From assembly GCA_002794735.1 (NCBI GenBank), contig NBAZ01000051.1, forward strand, positions 1-52,060: DNA of 52,060 nucleotides, in the 5' to 3' direction. This DNA comes from Pyrrhoderma lamaoense (taxonomy: Eukaryota; Basidiomycota; Agaricomycetes; Hymenochaetales; Hymenochaetaceae). Position 1 is the first letter of the stretch; each line of letters opens with the position of its first letter. Made by a program: the position numbers and the translations under genes. Below, in pieces: positions 33,201 to 44,473 of this stretch. The notes under the pieces are model-generated. The model was not told the DNA's origin and did no database searches. It saw only the letters and a list, made by a program, of their open reading frames with translations.

Positions 33201-34434
33201 TTTGCTTGTGCCTTCGTGGGTTTTAAGCTTGGCGGCTGTAAAATCAAAGGTGGTGTGCGTAAAACAAATGTGACTTTTTGTCCCTCAACAAGTTCCATAT
33301 CTGAGTATACTCCGAGTCCTAGATGTCCCTTTTCGCTTAGATCAAGATAATTAAGTTGTATGTCTGGTGCGCGTATGTCATACTCTGACGCCTCCTCTGC
33401 AACAAAACGCAAATCTAGAGCAAGGCCCTCTGATTCAAATAGTACCTTCTGTTGCAATGTGTTTTCTGATCCACTGTCTGTTTGCGAAGTTCCCTGGGGA
33501 GAAGTTGGAGATTTGGGAGAGGTTACATCCGGTATACTGTCATCGGTGATGATGGAGGTTTTGTGTTTTGAACGAGCATAATTGAAAGCTGGACAACATT
33601 CCATCCGAACTGGAACCTTGCCGCGGATGACCTTGAGTATGATGAGTGAAGATTTTTATTCGAAGAGAATTGTATAATGTACCTCGACTCGTCTTATGAG
33701 CCAGAATAAAAGTGACTTCTTGGCCTCGGGATCAGATTGACGGGGAAGGAAGTCTGGGTTTGACATGATTTAATTCATAGCTGATGCCTATTATCCGAAA
33801 GTATCTGTCTTACCAGTAACAGTGACGATTCCTTCTTCAGAAAGAAACCTGTTAATGTGAATCTTACTGAGAATTTATGAATTGATCTCCTTTTCTAAGC
33901 GACTCACTTAGTCTGTAAGACCTGTATTATAAGAAGAAGATTGTTTTAGCAGCGCTGTAGAAGATAACTACCAGCATACATTTGAATTGGGCATATACGC
34001 CTGTTTCGTAGTAAACGGAATTGTGGGTGTTATGGAGAAGTGGCCTCCCTGACAAAACACGATCTATGTCAGCTAGCTGAAGTGAGTCCATAATAATTTA
34101 CCTTGTCCTTGTCCAATATTCGCGCGAAAATTGAAGGTGAGTCAAAGTTTGGGACGCAATAGCTCTCAACTTAGCGAGATCAGTTTCTTATAGGATCAGA
34201 TTATGGATTCTAACGAACTTGATCCGTCCATGCTGACCTACAGATTACCCAACCTGATGTCATTCCGCAATTCATTACTCTCCACTATGAATATATGCGC
34301 TCACCAATGCAGCTGTACGTAGGTTTCCGATTCTTCACCATATTTAGTGTTAGCAATACATTCGATGTACGGCATCAGAATACTTACAAAGCATGGTCCG
34401 CGATGGGTATATAGCCTCGTTCGGTCTTTGACAT
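30245..34434 (-). CDS. glycoside hydrolase family 15 enzyme (glucoamylase/trehalase-like), about 33 exons
   Basis: ATG at 34434, stop at 30247-30245. Exons joined by phase read, in order: [206 protein letters not shown] and [20 protein letters not shown]. This is the order of GH15 proteins of the bacterial/fungal trehalase-like branch. Likely catalytic acids are the Glu of SIWEVR and a Glu of CTEEIS. There is no signal peptide, so a cytosolic enzyme acting on alpha-glucosides is inferred; the substrate is unknown. Exons are tiny (several of 9-15 nt) and one intron has a GC donor. The join near 31.7-31.8 kb is the least certain. No disabling mutation was found. Confidence 0.85.
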
Positions 34435-35411
34435 GATATATGCGCTAGAAAAATGAAAGTTTTTCAGGTTATGTATCAAGTAACAAAGATAAGGTGGCAG
34501 TTCGATAAGAAAGTCGAGCGGGAATGTATATATCTCGAACACTATTTGCTTAGCAATATATGCACCCCAAGGAATGTTTGGATGGAAATAAAATCGTTAC
34601 TGCACGGTGATCGTGAGAAGCAATGACGTATGTATACTTACGTAATAAGTTGATTTGCATACAATTTCTTGAATTCAATATCCGAAAGATTCGCGTTACT
34701 TGTACTAGTACTAAGTCCAGGTCGAGGCAGAAATTATACATATGTACTCTACTATTCTCAATATTCTGGACACAGAATAAAGCTGTAAATAAGATATACA
34801 AATTAAATGCAAATAGGATGTCTTCCCACGGCTAGACCACACTTGTGTGGCAGGCATGTACATGTACACGCTGAAGTCGATCTTGGCGTTGAATTGGAGT
34901 TAGAGTCACGGTTGAAGTGTATGACGGTTCACAACGCTTCGTTGGCAATCTTTTGAGTACCTGAACTGGGAGGTATCTTAAGGCTAATAATGTATCGAAT
35001 GTGTAATACCTGCTGGAGGAGAAAGGGGATGGGCTGGAGGATGCGAACCTAAGCGGGAAGTTGCGCTAGTCGGAACCAGAATGAGGCTGGACAAAAAACC
35101 TTGAGAATGGAGATGTCAACCTCATAATACCAGTCCTGATACGGTGGAAACATTGGAGCGGAGACTTGATTCAATGAAATTGATCCTTTTGAGTACTATC
35201 CGCCCCCCTAATATTCGGATAACGGTCAAGACTCAAGTTGAGCTTGCCGAGGTCCTAAATCAGGTATATTGGGCGGAGGACCGAACGAGTGGGAGACGAG
35301 TGCAAAATGAAGGGAGGGACGAGTACGAGACGGGAACGAGCCGGGTGCGAAACGGAGGGAAGGGTGAGTGCAAAACGGGGGGCGAGGATGAGGATGGCCG
35401 GGTAACCTGTA
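34435..35411. other. upstream region of the GH15 gene
   Basis: No gene recognised. From about 35270 to 35400 the plus strand is strongly purine-rich (repeated gagacgggaacgag-like words), which switches abruptly to the pyrimidine-rich minisatellite that follows. Confidence 0.4.
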
Positions 35412-35560
35412 AACTTACCTTGGTTAGCGTACTTACCTACCGTACTTACCACCCATACTTACCATCCATACCTACCATCCATACTTACCTATCGTACTTA
35501 CCATGTATACTTACCTACCGTACTTACCTTCCATAACCACCATACTTACCTCACTTACCT
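35412..35560. repeat. degenerate minisatellite of ACTTACC units
   Basis: About ten ACTTACC words in roughly 150 bp, separated by ta-cc-at-rich spacers of 4-19 bases. On the minus strand each reads GGTAAGT, the consensus 5' splice site. No open frame makes sense of it. Confidence 0.8.
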
Positions 35561-36240
35561 TTGGGCCTGCCCAAGTACGAACAGATAGTTAGCAAACATC
35601 AAGAGATATGGAGGGTTTGAAACTCACCGGGGGAGGAGGAAGCTGACAGGAGATGGTGGTAGAAGAAGAGAGAGATGGGTAGGAAGATTATCGCGGTATT
35701 ATATAGATATTTTGAAATGGGGCTGGCTTATCACGAGATTTGATATCACCATCGATGTCCTTCCAGCCCTCTTGCACAATCGACTTTAATCTAATTCGAT
35801 GGGACATATCAGTTTTTTAGATTTATATCAGTCAGAGCACCACTCTCTCTTTATATGTTCGGTGAAGAAGTTTGATCAAACTACTTCCACCCCAGATTGG
35901 ATATAGAATCCTCTAAGACACATATGCTTATCGCCTTACAATTTTTTCGACCCGAGGACAGCCATGAAAAACGTATTCTTTATGATGCACACGCAATAGG
36001 ATATAGCAAGGGAGTAACATTTTAAGTCTATAACGCTCACGCCTCAAGGTCTTATTGTGTAAGCATATCTTCTACCTGATTATATGGTGATCCCCATATC
36101 AGTAGATTGATATCTGTTCATTGATAATCATATGGTGAAAGCAAAGTATAATCAGATTAGATTTTCGTTAGTTTTCTATACATGTAAAAATTGTGCAAGG
36201 GAGGTCTTTCTAATAGTTATACATGTACGTGCAGCATACC
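35561..36240. other. intergenic, no gene recognised
   Basis: AT-rich sequence downstream of the possible small gene at 36.2-36.4 kb. No repeat or coding signal seen. Confidence 0.4.
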
Positions 36241-36426
36241 TCACCTAGGGAGGGTATAACTAGGTCTTATTCCGCTCCTATCTGCTGTGCTATACTGAGA
36301 GGTTGTAGTCGAGCTAGCCTTTGTGACTGGCTTCACCTCCGACTTTGAAGATGGGTGTGAGCCACCTGCGGGCTTTTCTCCCTTGTTTTGAGTGTTCGTT
36401 GTATCCTTCTTGGGTTGACCTGACAT
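36241..36426 (-). CDS. possible small hydrophilic protein, 61 aa
   Basis: The ATG at 36426 sits in a good context (aatcaaaATGtca) after a pyrimidine/purine-rich leader. The product is Lys/Ser/Thr-rich and disordered (MSGQPKKDTTNTQNKGEKPA), with no membrane segment or known domain. The last codons, cct-agg-tga, overlap a splice-donor-like AG|GTGAGG, so the frame may instead splice and continue downstream. It is unrelated to anything I recognise. Start context and composition are the only support. Confidence 0.4.
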   Translation of the reverse strand: MSGQPKKDTTNTQNKGEKPAGGSHPSSKSEVKPVTKASSTTTSQYSTADRSGIRPSYTLPR

Positions 36427-37018
36427 TTTGATTTCTTTTTGTCTACTGAACCCTACCTTCTCTCCCCCTTTTATATCCGAGAATCAGCATGTCACACCCC
36501 CTACGTAATACTCAGGTATACAGTCTTTTTACACTCTAAATTGATATTTTGCTGCACAGTTTCATCGCTGGAAGTCTATATTGCGTACCCGTTGACTGTG
36601 TAATTGCTTTATGTAGTCGTTTCCGACGAAAATCAGTTCTTCCGAATATTTTGCTATGCAAAGTTATAAAATATATGACGATAGATGATCCAAATCTACA
36701 GTCGCAAAGTTAGATAACGCATTATCAGATAAGTCATTAATCTTATCCGGAATAACCCTTATCAAGACGTTAGTGCCAAGCATTACTCACAAGTGCCAAT
36801 CACGCCTATGCCTAGTTAAGAGGATTGCGACAAGACAAATTTGATCCATGTGGCTTGCGCAAATAAGGGTAAACAGAAGGGCAAATTTTGGGTGTAGAGT
36901 GAGGGTGACGCATTTATCTTCGGTCTCCCACAGTTTTGCTACGGACTGGTCTTGGTCATTACTGAGCTCAGATTAACCGAAGTCATATATCAGCCAGTTG
37001 ACACTTTACTATCACATA
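36427..37018. other. intergenic, no gene recognised
   Basis: Upstream of the small gene. Nothing further identified. Confidence 0.35.
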
Positions 37019-37150
37019 TACAGCCGGGTATAGTAAAGGACGCCAGGGATTACGATCGACATTACTCAACCAGGCAGGTTTAATCGATAGGCATTTCCAA
37101 ATTGGCTCCGCCAATCTTGTATGTGGCGTCCTTTACTATACCCGGCTGTA
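37019..37150. mobile_element. short TA-flanked inverted-repeat element (MITE-like)
   Basis: The inner arms cagccgggtatagtaaagg... (37021-37045) and its reverse complement (37124-37148) match perfectly over about 25 bases, or 29 including the flanking tata. TA on each side fits a TA target duplication. The 128-bp body is non-coding. As in the 8.6-kb element, the terminal bases are CAG...CTG. Confidence 0.8.
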
Positions 37151-37343
37151 TAAACATAATTAACTCCTATAGTCGCTTATACCAGTAAGCTTTTGTGCTT
37201 AATGATGATCTAGCGTATGTGATAATCTTTGGATAGGTGATGATCGAAAAGGTATATTATATCACATCTAAATATTCATACACTGAGTAGGGATATACTT
37301 AACATTCAATTATTCATGTAATAAGTTATGTAAATTCGTGTGG

Positions 37344-39521
37344 TCATGCAGTTTTGAATATGGCTTTCAGGTATTTATCCACGCCTGAAATATCAGTGGA
37401 AAACGAGCCAATCATTCCATCAGGACGAACAATAACGAAAATTGGCCCTTCCCCAGTGATCCCGTATCCCGTAAAGGCGTGGCCATCAGTGTCCTTGAAA
37501 ACGAAACTTGGATAGGAATCGAGTGAGCCCGTAACCTCTGACTTTGCCGGCAGGATAACAGCAGTTTGAATTAGCTCGTCACCTATCTTATTTACTAATT
37601 CAAGCGAAGGCTTCTTCTCTGCAAATTGCGAAGCTGAGCAAAAGATGAGGATAGTATGCAGCGATGGCTTGAAGAAGTCGAAAAAGCGGGAGACAGGGGC
37701 GCTGCCTCCTTTCAGCTGTGTAAGCCCAGGTGCATCTGGCGCACGATCTCCAGCACGTAACTCGTGTCCCTCAGCCCCATAAGCACCAACCGCCGACTGC
37801 TCATTACGAGGAAATCGTTCCTCAAAAACGATAGGACTCCATCGGTAGTTCACATCAAGCTGGAACAGCCTTCTATCACGGAAATACGGAGATTCTTTAT
37901 CGGAGGTCTCTTTAGGTATTATGTCCTTTCCTGATGTAAGATTGTAGAATGTTCTCTTGTAAAGATCTGTTGTAATCTGAAGCATCTCAGAAATGACAGG
38001 AATCCTCTCGGCTTCATAGGTATCAAGGAGAGAAGGAGAAGAATGCCCTTTCAAGACCAGTGCAAGTTTCCATCCAAGATTGAACTATTTTGTAAGATCA
38101 TTATGCGAATGAAAGTTTATAGCTGATGTTTTTACGTACAGCATCTTGGACACTTGAGTTCAGACCTTGACCACCAGTTGGAGAATGGGTGTGTGCTGCG
38201 TCTAGAGGAACAATGAGTAAGAGTGTCTTCAGACTTTCACATCATCACTCACCTCCCATAAGAAAGACATTTCCGAGTTTGAAATGGGAGGCAATTCGCA
38301 AATTTGGACTGGAAAGAAGATTAATATTGACCAAAATTCAGTGAACTATACTTACCGCCACAAAGCTTTCCATTTGATACGCTTGATGACAAATTCTGGT
38401 CTGCCAGTGAGCCTAGTTAATTCAGATTGTATCAACTCGGGGCTCTCGTCCTCCAAGAGTTGTTCGGCAGGGTTTACAATTAACACCTGAAACATGTTTG
38501 GAGTTCCAGTTGTTCGTAAAGCAGCACTACATATAATATGTCAAATTGTGCGTAGTAACAAGTAGATAAATATCTACCCTGGCAACCCTTCTTTTTGAAA
38601 CATAAAGAGATCCTGAGACAGGATAGTCAGTTTTTAGGTATCTTAGAGTGATGCTGCTGCTCACACTTCCTGCACCAACTCCCACTCCTTCAATTTCCGC
38701 ATCAACGATATACATTTTCGTATCCTTATCAGTGTTACCAACGAAGTCGACTCCCATTAGTTTGCGAACAGTACCTTTGTTTTCTTAGCTTTTGTGTTGT
38801 AAGAAGATAGAATGTGAAAAACATACTTTTGCCTCCATCTGCTCCTATGAGATACTTGAACTCCGTTGTCTCTTTTATTTCTTTCCCATCTACAACTTTA
38901 ACTATCTCGGCAGTCACGCTATCCTCATTCTGAGTATAGCCAACGAGGGTAGAGCCAAGTTCAACTGTCCCGCCCAGTTTCTCCAATTGTGCGCGCATAA
39001 TCGCTTGATGGCGAAATTGGCCAAGCATCCTGGGTTTTGTCTAGTACAAGTATTTGTCTAAATTATCTGTAATGAAATATTCAGCTAGTCACTAACCATC
39101 GGAAATGCGGGTGTAGGCTCGACATCTTCTGCCATCCTGCTAGTGCGCAGAAGTTGACGTGGATTCGATCTATCGAAGAAGTGCAACGTGGTCGGAGGAC
39201 ATCCGGCGCTGAAAACTTCTTCGTCGAATCCCAAGAAGTGTTCTATCTCGAATGTACGAGGCTATATACATCAATAAGTAAAATACTAAAGGATAGTTTA
39301 GATCAAGTTTAAGTTACCATGATACCTGCACCACGTTCACCAGAATGATGTTGTGCATCTTTCTCGATTATACGAGCTGGGACACCGTTTTTGAACAAGG
39401 AAAGCGCCAATACAAGTCCAGCTGGACCGGATCCAACCTATGAATTTAATGCCAGTGAGAATGTGAAATAGGGCTAGTATATCCTGTTGCCACTAACAAT
39501 CAACACCTGGGGTTGGGTCAT
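37344..39521 (-). CDS. phenol-2-monooxygenase-type FAD-dependent hydroxylase
   Basis: ATG at 39521, stop at 37346-37344, about nine exons. Exon 1 is 24 nt (MTQPQVLI). Exon 2 carries the FAD fold (VGSGPAGLVLALSLFKNGVP, then GERGAGIM). Next come PRTFEIEHFLGFD, TKPRMLGQFRHQ, the DG motif (YLIGADGGKSTVRKLMGVDF), PNMFQVLIVNPAEQLLED and the GD-type block (VFLMGDAAHTHSPTGGQGLN). The end is the thioredoxin-like domain (GDRAPDAPGL ... IFVIVRPDGMIGSF) typical of phenol hydroxylase and related enzymes. These use NADPH and oxygen to hydroxylate phenolic rings; the substrate here is unknown. Between DAEIEGVG and DLFMFQKEG a 52-nt intron (GTGAGC donor, CTGAC branch) removes a segment, leaving a shorter middle-domain strand than I expect for the family. 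Otherwise intact. Confidence 0.85.
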
Positions 39522-40814
39522 TGAGAGATATAAGCGATGTTGTCAATGGTATTTTTATTGCATAGATCCAGTCTCATCTTGTCTCTTTTATATGATTTCG
39601 TGATTTCGAATCAGACGCAATACAACCTGAATGACCAAAAATTCTGACAAGAAACAACTCCAAATCCGAATTCAACGGCGTCTGCCGATGGGACTCGTCA
39701 AGACTACATAATCTTGATTTGGTAATTCATATCATACGCGTAGTCGAAGAATATCATATGAGCTCAAAAGGACAATATTGATTTATATTTACCCCTTTTT
39801 CTCACGTTTATATGTTATTGTTATTTTTAATCGTGAGAACCGGAAAGAGTTTACGAGCATCATAAGTATAATTGTTAAACTCTCGGCTTTGAAATCCGGG
39901 TGCTGGTTATAGACATCCTTTAGCTTGTAGCAATGATTTTGCTGAAAAAAATGGGTTCATGTAAGATGCGACTATAAAAAGCTAAATACCCTATTATATA
40001 GGCCAGAATACTAGTGCGCTAGATCTTGATATCTTCTGGAAGTAGCCTCGGCAATGAAAATAACTCTACAATTTTTTTCACACAATCTAATACCGTACGA
40101 AATTCAATTAAAAGTCTTGTTCGTTATAGGACAGCTTATATCTATTATAGCAGCCAATCTTATCGAAGACTGATCGAAGTAGGGTCACTAGTTCATAGGT
40201 ACAAATGAGGCCACCTCCTTTAGTTTCTCCAGGATTATGTTTTAGATGTACGCTTCTAGATCGTCATATATGCGTATGTTCCTTTATACGATTGGGAAGA
40301 ATAAGCAGTGATTCTTTGCCTTAATCCCAAAGTGAGATTGATCTGATCTTACGGAAAAGAACAAACGTGAACAGGAGACTTGAGAAGAACTTGGGGAATT
40401 AGGAACTAGAGCTACATTTCCATATACTGATAAAGACATACAAAACTCTATACGAAGTACCCGAAAATCAGACGCAGCGATAGAAAGCACGAGTGAGTTC
40501 TTATACATGATATAACCAATGAACCAAAGGAGGAGGATAAGTAAAGGAATAGAATAAAACGAAGTATCCATTAAAAAACTGCGGGGAAAATGAAGGAACG
40601 AGGGAAAAAGAGACTTGTAAGGATGATCATCAGTACTAGCGCGGGAAAGGGACATTTAAATGGAAGAGGTGAAGTGAATAGATTGCCATTGAAAGTAAAA
40701 ATATCAAGGAAGGGAAAGAATCTCGGATTTCGGAGACACGGGAAATTAGAAAGCATGAGTTTAATTAAACACGTGGAGAGTCCTGAGAATTTGAGATACA
40801 ACCAAGCTACTTAG
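39522..40814. other. intergenic, no gene recognised
   Basis: Upstream of the flavoprotein and downstream of the F-box-like gene. Overlapping frames near 40.3-40.8 kb on both strands lack family similarity and are probably chance. Confidence 0.45.
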
Positions 40815-42334
40815 TCAATTACTCTGTACTTCCCTCCAGAGACGATCGATAAGACTCCGCCCTTGCTTCGATCCTTCGTCTTCCCTACTGTTGCAAACAA
40901 CACAAAAACCATTTACAACTTTTATCTCGGTGCGATCGTAATCTTGTACAAACACGAAATGCTTTATCGAAGGACAGTACAGCCTGATTTCGTTTGCAAT
41001 TGCACGTAATGCCCGTGGAGTTCTTGGTGCCGGGTCCCAGTCGGAGAGTTCCAGTTCCAAAGCGTATAATGCGCGTAACCGTCTAAGCATGCCATAGAAA
41101 CGGAGCCTCTACAAACGCAATTCGTATATAGGGTAGTTTTTTTTATAGAAATAGACATCGAAAGAAAGGTAGTTTAAAAGGAATTGGTATTCATCGGATA
41201 AATCGCGGCATAAAGGATTTCAATTGAATCAAAAGTAGAGTGGAAGTGGTGAAACATGTAAGATGGATTAAGCATTTGAACACTTAGAGGAAAGGCTCAC
41301 CTGAAATCCAACAGGTAGCACCAGTGTTCCAAAATATCTCAGGTTGGGAGCGATGTTCACAACTTCCCTGAGAACCGTCATAGAAAATTCTTCTTCATAT
41401 GAAGCATCTGCCAAATCCAAGCTCTTTATACTATCCGAGGAAGACTTCGCTAGCGCCGTACAAAGTTGTTCTAGCTCTATAATCTTTCCAGGAACATCCT
41501 CGTGTGAAAAGCAAGTCTTGATTCGAGAGACAGGCCTATTTGGTACTAGTTTTGAGATAGCTTCAATAAAAGCACATTCAAGAGTTGAAAGAGCGGGGAG
41601 TGAGCCATGTCTCAGATCTCCCGGAATCTCGGTTCTTCCTTCTTCAAACTCTTTCGTTTCTTCACCTATCAGTTCCCCGATGTTATCTACCAAAGGTGAC
41701 CTATAATCTGCAAGGTACAGATCTTCGATTTCCTCCTGTTCATCCAGAAACTTCACTAGGTCTGCGTCCCAAGTAAAATCTGAATGAAACGTTTTAAGCC
41801 TATACCTATTCTTAATGCCCCTGAATCAACCATAGCACGTCCTCGATTTTCATGCCCCCCAAGGACCCATGCGTACTTCGAATCACCACTGTCGATATAA
41901 ATATATAGATGCCGGAGTCTTCTAAGACTACCTAGGGCTATCGCAACGGTCGGCCAGAAATCTCCAGATTCTTCGGTACCTTGACTGGAGACACTGGACT
42001 GAGAATCGTCATTATCGTTGCTACTGACATTAATATCCTCGGCATTTTCTATGGTTTCTGCGCTAGAACGAAAGCTTTTGACTCGAGAAGTAGCATGAAT
42101 AGTGAGCGACAACACTAATTCTCCAAGGTGGCGACGTTTAATTATTGTTTTACAAGCGTGTAATATTCTCTTCGGGCTATCCAATACCATGTTTTCGTAC
42201 AATGCTCGTTCTGCTAGGCGTTTGAATGTTTTTGAAGTGAGTAACAGCACAAGTAGGTCAGAGAGTCGGGTCTCAGAATTGGAATTATTGATATAATGGA
42301 CTATGAGATGGTATGCCTCGAAGGAGAGTTCCAT
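40815..42334 (-). CDS. F-box-like/leucine-rich protein, possible 1-base frameshift
   Basis: ATG at 42334. The N-terminus is F-box-like (MELSFEAYHLIVHYI, then LVLLLTSKTFKRLAERALYE), followed by a Ser/Asp-rich spacer and leucine-patterned segments (LGSLRRLRHLYIYIDSG, FLDEQEEIEDLYLADYRS). The last exon (41108-40815; intron 41300-41109) ends with LRALYALELELSDWDP and a conserved-looking tail. Basidiomycetes have many such SCF-adaptor-like proteins of unknown target. At 41792-41795 a run of four A (coding strand) breaks the frame: adding one A gives GLKTFHSDFTWDADLVKFLD, the usual pattern. A 59-nt intron with a weak GTGCTA donor (about 41847-41789) would also restore the frame, so disruption is not proven. 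Confidence 0.65.
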
Positions 42335-44473
42335 CCAGATAGACACAAAGCATAACGCTACAGCAGTAGCTGAGGAAACAGTTTAAGATGCGTCAGATAG
42401 AATAGAGATTTGAGCTTTTTGTGAATGGGAAGAGATCGAATTTAAAAAGACAGACAGGGAGCTAGAATCATGGAGTTCAGAACTGGGTTAGGGAACTTTC
42501 AAGTTTAAAAACGCCAAAATACCCACTACAATGAGTTGAGACCGAGGAACTATGGAGTATGGACTCTATTGACGGAGATGACAAACAAATGATGCAAATA
42601 AATAATGCAAGTAAGAAAAAGGTGAAAAAGGGCAAGAAATGAATTGGCGGATGGAAGGAGCGGCGAGCCGGGATGTTCTCGGCAAACTGAGGGAGAAATA
42701 GAAAAAAAAGACCGTGTGCAGAACGAGAGTCAGCCAGTAACGAGCTCTATGTAGCAGTTATCCTTTAGGTGGAAAAGTGTACACACATACAAGTAAAAAA
42801 GAACACGACATTAATCAGCACAAAATTACCAGTAAAGATTATTTTACTCACATTAAGAAAAAAGAGGTGTTTTAGGAGCAAAGGAGCAAAAGAGGACAAG
42901 TTCATGGGGGAATCTTTCTCAAACTGGCTTTTTATATTAATACCCCTTCAAAGGTCCAATTAACGAGCGATCATGAGACTTCCTCCTGCGCCCGGCGATC
43001 TGTAACTCCATCTAGATAACATATAATATAGCTCTTCTGTCGTTACCTACACTTCAGTAGATAGGAGGCTAAGCTCTTGTTACCCAGGAAAATTAAATGT
43101 AAAGAACCCCCAGAGTTAAAGTGAGATTTTAACATTTACAAACCTTCTCCCCACGTGAGCGAGGTCGAGCCCAAAGTTACCCCTGGTAACGCAATCCCGG
43201 AAACTTTATAGATATAGATGAAATGAAAAGTAGCGGATCATTTTATGCCATTCGTTTAAGGCGTAGGAGTAGATAGAGGGTAGAGATGAGGGGTAGTACA
43301 GAAGATTGCCTTAGGAGAGCTGAATCCCACTGACTGGATAACCAGGGTCTGCCATATGATTACATTAATTCCCACTTGCAGTTAAACTATTTTTCGAGAT
43401 AAACCAAAAAACTTACCAGTAGCAATGATAAAATGCCTCTCCTTCAATAACCCACTTTTATATGCATGATTGTCAAAGAAACTGAGAATCATGAAATAAT
43501 GTTATCTCCCTCGGACGCAAAGATTTGGCAAATACCAGTACGATACCAGAAGAATACATTACTACCATGTTTCATATTTCACTATAGCACTGTTGTCCCT
43601 TTCTCACATGTATTATTTCATCGCGACGGTCACTCACCGGGCAAGCCGAGCTTATGCAGATAAAAGAGAATACTAAACAGTTACAGTAACTTCTTGTTGT
43701 CACCATCCCTAAGGTCTGTCTGAGTCACTACAAGGTTTATATAGACAATATTATGTAATACACCGTTGTATAATAACTGTTATGTAAATGATTTTACTTC
43801 TATGTTCAGAGTATTATTACCAAGTACTGAATAAGCCAAGGTAAATCCTTGGGAGTACGCTAATCTCTAATAATTGAAAATAGAAAAAGACATGCCATCT
43901 CTTGTAAACATGTTTCAAGAAATTTATAGCCCTAATTTCAGAAGCCCATAGATGATATTAGCTGCGATTGATAAAATATACGAGTTCCAATAGTTAGCAC
44001 AAAATGAAAAACCACTAAAATCAGTATCTGATGCACAAAGTACGTATTGTTGCCCGAATATCGACCGTACTGATTCAAAGTATACTTGGCCTCCTATAAC
44101 TAGAAATAGGGAAGATGGAGTAAAAGGTTTAAACTGATCACGAAATATTTACTTTGAGAGCTCATGCTTTCTATCAACTACAGCCTCAACGTTCCAACGT
44201 GACCATTTTCCAGGAAATAATTCCCTTCTCAATACATCATATTATTCCAGCACAATGCATATAGTAATAACTCAAAGTCAAATTGTTCAGTATGGTTAAG
44301 TCGCAGTGTCGCAAATAAGGGGCGGCGAGTGACATCAATTGTCATGTGATCGACCCTGAATCCGTTTCAAAATATTGATCTGACTCATGATAAATCTCCT
44401 TTTGATATAATTATATTGACTTTCTAACTATAATTCTTCTGGCTCGAACCAAGCCGGAAAGTAAATCAGAACT
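42335..44473. other. intergenic, no gene recognised
   Basis: About 2.1 kb between divergently oriented genes; it must contain both promoters. AT-rich, with short open frames only. Confidence 0.5.

Noticed and set aside
35144..35536. Open frame of 130 codons across the minisatellite
   Set aside because: The product is a repeat translation (TYHPYLPS-like), explained by the ACTTACC array.
40284..40814. Open frames on both strands near 40.3-40.8 kb
   Set aside because: No ATG in good context, no domain; they lie in the 3' flank of the F-box-like gene.
37344..42334. A secondary-metabolite or aromatic-degradation cluster
   Set aside because: Two flavin monooxygenases lie in the window, but they are 8 kb apart with a sugar hydrolase between, and no transporter, regulator or synthase was seen.
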